From Pseudoalteromonas rubra (GTDB lineage Bacteria > Pseudomonadota > Gammaproteobacteria > Enterobacterales > Alteromonadaceae), in the NCBI RefSeq assembly GCF_005887095.1, contig NZ_PNCI01000057.1, forward strand, positions 1-36,886: a stretch of DNA of 36,886 nt, written 5' to 3'. The position numbers were made by a program, and so were the translations under genes. Below, piece by piece: positions 35,601 to 36,886 of the stretch. How positions within the stretch are numbered: the stretch's first letter is position 1; every line of letters starts with the position of its first letter. Below the pieces are notes generated by a model. It had not been told where the DNA came from. It saw only the letters and a list, made by a program, of their open reading frames with translations, and did no database searches.

Positions 35601-36767
35601 GGCGAAATCATCATCTCTGCCTCACTTAACCCATCAGTCAGCGATGGCCAATACACACTTAGCTGTCAGATCCAGGACACCGGAATAGGCATTCCAGAAG
35701 ACATGCTCTCGAGCCTGTTTGATTCCTTCACTCAGGTTGATGCGTCAACCACCAGAAAATATGGCGGTACCGGGCTTGGGCTGAGCATAACGAGAAGGCT
35801 TTGTCAGCTGTTAGGGGGAGATGTTTACGTTTCTAGTAAAGTTGGCATTGGTAGCTGCTTTGAATTTACTTGTCTGGTATCCAAAAGCCATCAGCCCCGG
35901 CAAAATGTACCGACATTTGATTCAATGAATATTCGTGCGCTGGTGGTCGACCCGGATACATCGAGTAATCAAGCCATCAGAAAGCAACTGGAACTTTGGC
36001 AGGTTAAGGTGAGTGTGGCAACGAACGCAGAAATAGCATTGCAAATACTGGCAGACAATACCATAGACATTGTCTTTTTTAATCGCTCACTACCAACTAT
36101 GAATAGTGAGCTGATGGTCAGAGAGATAAAGCGTAATGATCAGCACAGCCGATTAAAATTGATCATGATGACGCTGCTGGATGAGCAATTCGAAGCCATT
36201 GAATCCAGCTCTGAACAGCTGGACGGATATTTCACCAAACCAGCAACTCAAAGCGACCTCATCAAGGCTCTTTCTACTGTACAGGCCAACATTAATGCAG
36301 ACTCTGACACTGTGACCAATCATAGTGCCCGTGCGGGTAGCGATACCTCAGCCCCTTTTTGGGCAAAACACACCCGCGTTTTACTTGTTGAAGACAATAA
36401 AGTAAATCAGATTGTAGCGGTACGGATCTTAGAGCATTTAGGGGTATCAACTGACATTGCCGAAAACGGGTATGAAGCATTAGATAAATTGCGCGATGCT
36501 GATGACTCAACTCCATACACTATTGTACTAATGGATTGTCAGATGCCGAAAATGGACGGCTATGAGGCAACCCGCTGTATACGTTCGGCACAAGCAGGAA
36601 GTCTTCAGGCAGATATTCCCATCATCGCCATGACCGCCAATGCCATGCAAGGCGACAAACAAAAATGCCTGGATGCAGGTATGGATGATTACATAACCAA
36701 GCCCATAGAATCTGCCAAAGTTGCCGAAAAGCTTGAATACTGGATCACTAAAACAACGATAACCTGA
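32625..36767 (+). CDS. Giant propeller-type hybrid sensor histidine kinase with two receivers
   Basis: The 1380-residue protein begins with a signal/anchor sequence (about 7-27). About 13-14 two-component propeller repeats follow (typical blade QSLYHDLDGSIWLGSYDSG, LWIGT variants), enough for two seven-bladed propellers. Then come a Y_Y_Y domain (about 722-785, YKLEGYDDNW), a membrane helix (about 788-808), a coiled coil, HisKA with MSHEIRTPMN (His868), HATPase with NAIKFTEEGE and GGTGLGLSI, receiver 1 (about 1100-1220) and receiver 2 (about 1251-1370, Asp1304 in LMDCQMPKMDG). In receiver 1 the phospho-acceptor position is Asn1153 (FFNRSLPTMNS), so it is probably inactive. No AraC-type DNA-binding domain follows, unlike Bacteroides HTCS proteins. 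ATG 32625 was chosen over TTG 32616; neither has a clear ribosome binding site. Confidence 0.93.
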   Translation: MHLGRRLIVIHTLLVLMAVIPVLCFGNIPLLANQYSLKKLTAEDGFVSSEIYSIIQDQQGLLWFGTAENGVMRYDGRKVTLFEFDGKSVEGLSHNDAGNLMLDRNGNIWIGTWGGGANRYDPRTGKFENFIHDPKQTDSISANRIQSLYHDLDGSIWLGSYDSGLNRYLGQGKFEHIRKTSESATGLSHNRIWDIENDGKNRIWIATSYGLNLYDKATKSFHYFFPDSANITPTGTNEIRHILKASDNQLYVGTQQGPFLFDPESADFTEIGPSDGSHLGQVNSMIEDQEGYIWFVTSKGVFRKTPSTDELVQLDLEHSHGMRIIFEDNARTLWITNEVHGIFKLVPHRKFKSINSSKLQAPNGITADSNGDLLVVNSKSHLLKWDVSSQTLRTLSGPIFNESNGFDENRLLERPVLHLDTLGNLWIAQDEGLAKFDLDSHEAELIRYPKDDPNHREFREIRALAVDKQGDLWIGTYKNGVYIYSPDTSTFRHLDPSYGLSHPEVLTIYKDNSHNMWVGTGNGVNLWLEKEQIFQPFTNNIYREDSLLGSIVHDIHQTQDGQIWIATQQGLNLYQAQTNNFAHFSMQNGLPSNLIRAISDDMRGNLWLTTNRGITKFSPADGKVTNFDSHNGLLGLNYYPDSLVKGKHDLLFTSSQRGIEYFSTRPLQANQKDPALILTGFNKMGQPIKLDKPYSYVTDIYLTYLDYIFSLEFSVLDFVSPNKNLYAYKLEGYDDNWIEIGNRNSATFTNLDGGHYTFQVKATNSRGEWGSSILSVNLHVSPPPWKTWWAYTLYALACALVIFSVIYLRTRFQKAEIDRQKQFVIQLEEQVSEKTASLKSQATELEAALKKAEEATRLKSEFLANMSHEIRTPMNGVLGMLELLKHSELTPEQEHSVGIASNSAHSLLSLINDILDFSKIEADKLELEFIDFDVRQLFEQLAESMALAAQTKGIGLVLDLTGIDVNIINSDPGRIRQIAANILSNAIKFTEEGEIIISASLNPSVSDGQYTLSCQIQDTGIGIPEDMLSSLFDSFTQVDASTTRKYGGTGLGLSITRRLCQLLGGDVYVSSKVGIGSCFEFTCLVSKSHQPRQNVPTFDSMNIRALVVDPDTSSNQAIRKQLELWQVKVSVATNAEIALQILADNTIDIVFFNRSLPTMNSELMVREIKRNDQHSRLKLIMMTLLDEQFEAIESSSEQLDGYFTKPATQSDLIKALSTVQANINADSDTVTNHSARAGSDTSAPFWAKHTRVLLVEDNKVNQIVAVRILEHLGVSTDIAENGYEALDKLRDADDSTPYTIVLMDCQMPKMDGYEATRCIRSAQAGSLQADIPIIAMTANAMQGDKQKCLDAGMDDYITKPIESAKVAEKLEYWITKTTIT

Positions 36768-36886
36768 CTAAAACGCTGGTTTTGCTAATCTACGAATAAG
36801 TTGTATTGGGTTGGGTGGAGTAGCAATGTCTTTCTTTTTGGGGTTTTGAGGTGTTACTGGAATTGTGTAGTGGCATAGTGATTTTG
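36768..36886. other. Right-edge intergenic sequence
   Basis: 119 bases after the giant sensor. I see a GGAG (36817-36820) followed by a seven-codon reading frame MSFFLGF (36826-36849), too short to support as a gene, and no convincing terminator. Confidence 0.3.

Noticed and set aside
36826..36849. Seven-codon frame with a GGAG upstream at the right edge
   Set aside because: Too short and without context; could be chance. The sequence to the right would be needed.

Overview
The window looks like chromosome from a marine gammaproteobacterium of the Alteromonadales, most likely Pseudoalteromonas or a close relative. The evidence is the gene content: a thrS-infC-rpmI-rplT block with an AUU-type infC start, a GloC-type glyoxalase II, a DUF3010 protein, an AcrAB/MexCD-like efflux operon and a very large propeller-type hybrid histidine kinase. 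The genus is an inference from gene types; no database search was possible.

Layout. Bases 1-214 hold two tandem, decayed units related to a tRNA-Val(GAC) gene, probably the end of a tRNA array outside the window. Bases 337-4385 hold a likely signalling operon: a promoter with a perfect inverted repeat over its -10 box, a periplasmic solute-binding protein, an overlapping membrane hybrid histidine kinase, and a GNAT acetyltransferase. A convergent gene (4348-5094) encodes an exported DJ-1/PfpI-like protein. Bases 5385-12068 hold a ToxR/CadC-type membrane regulator with a beta-propeller sensor, followed by a MacAB-like three-gene ABC export set (adaptor, ATPase, double-FtsX permease). Bases 12119-16733 (minus strand) hold a SulP anion transporter, an Lrp/AsnC regulator, gloC and an M14 metallopeptidase. 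An SDR oxidoreductase (16875-17705) faces the core translation block rplT, rpmI, infC, thrS (17786-21110, minus).

Further on come an endonuclease/exonuclease/phosphatase-family protein, the DUF3010 protein and an MsbA-like ABC exporter. A TetR repressor is divergent from an RND efflux pair across a 448-bp control region that carries clear inverted repeats. The window ends with an acyl-CoA synthetase-like AMP-binding enzyme and a 1380-residue sensor made of about 13-14 propeller repeats, a Y_Y_Y domain, a membrane segment, a histidine kinase, a receiver lacking its phospho-acceptor Asp, and an intact receiver.

How they work together. Three separate envelope-sensing units stand out: binding protein plus hybrid kinase, propeller-ToxR regulator plus ABC exporter, and TetR plus RND pump. 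The translation block appears to keep classical autoregulatory features (AUU start of infC, a hairpin before rpmI, a possible tRNA-mimic leader before thrS). No phage, transposon, CRISPR array or obviously foreign island was seen.
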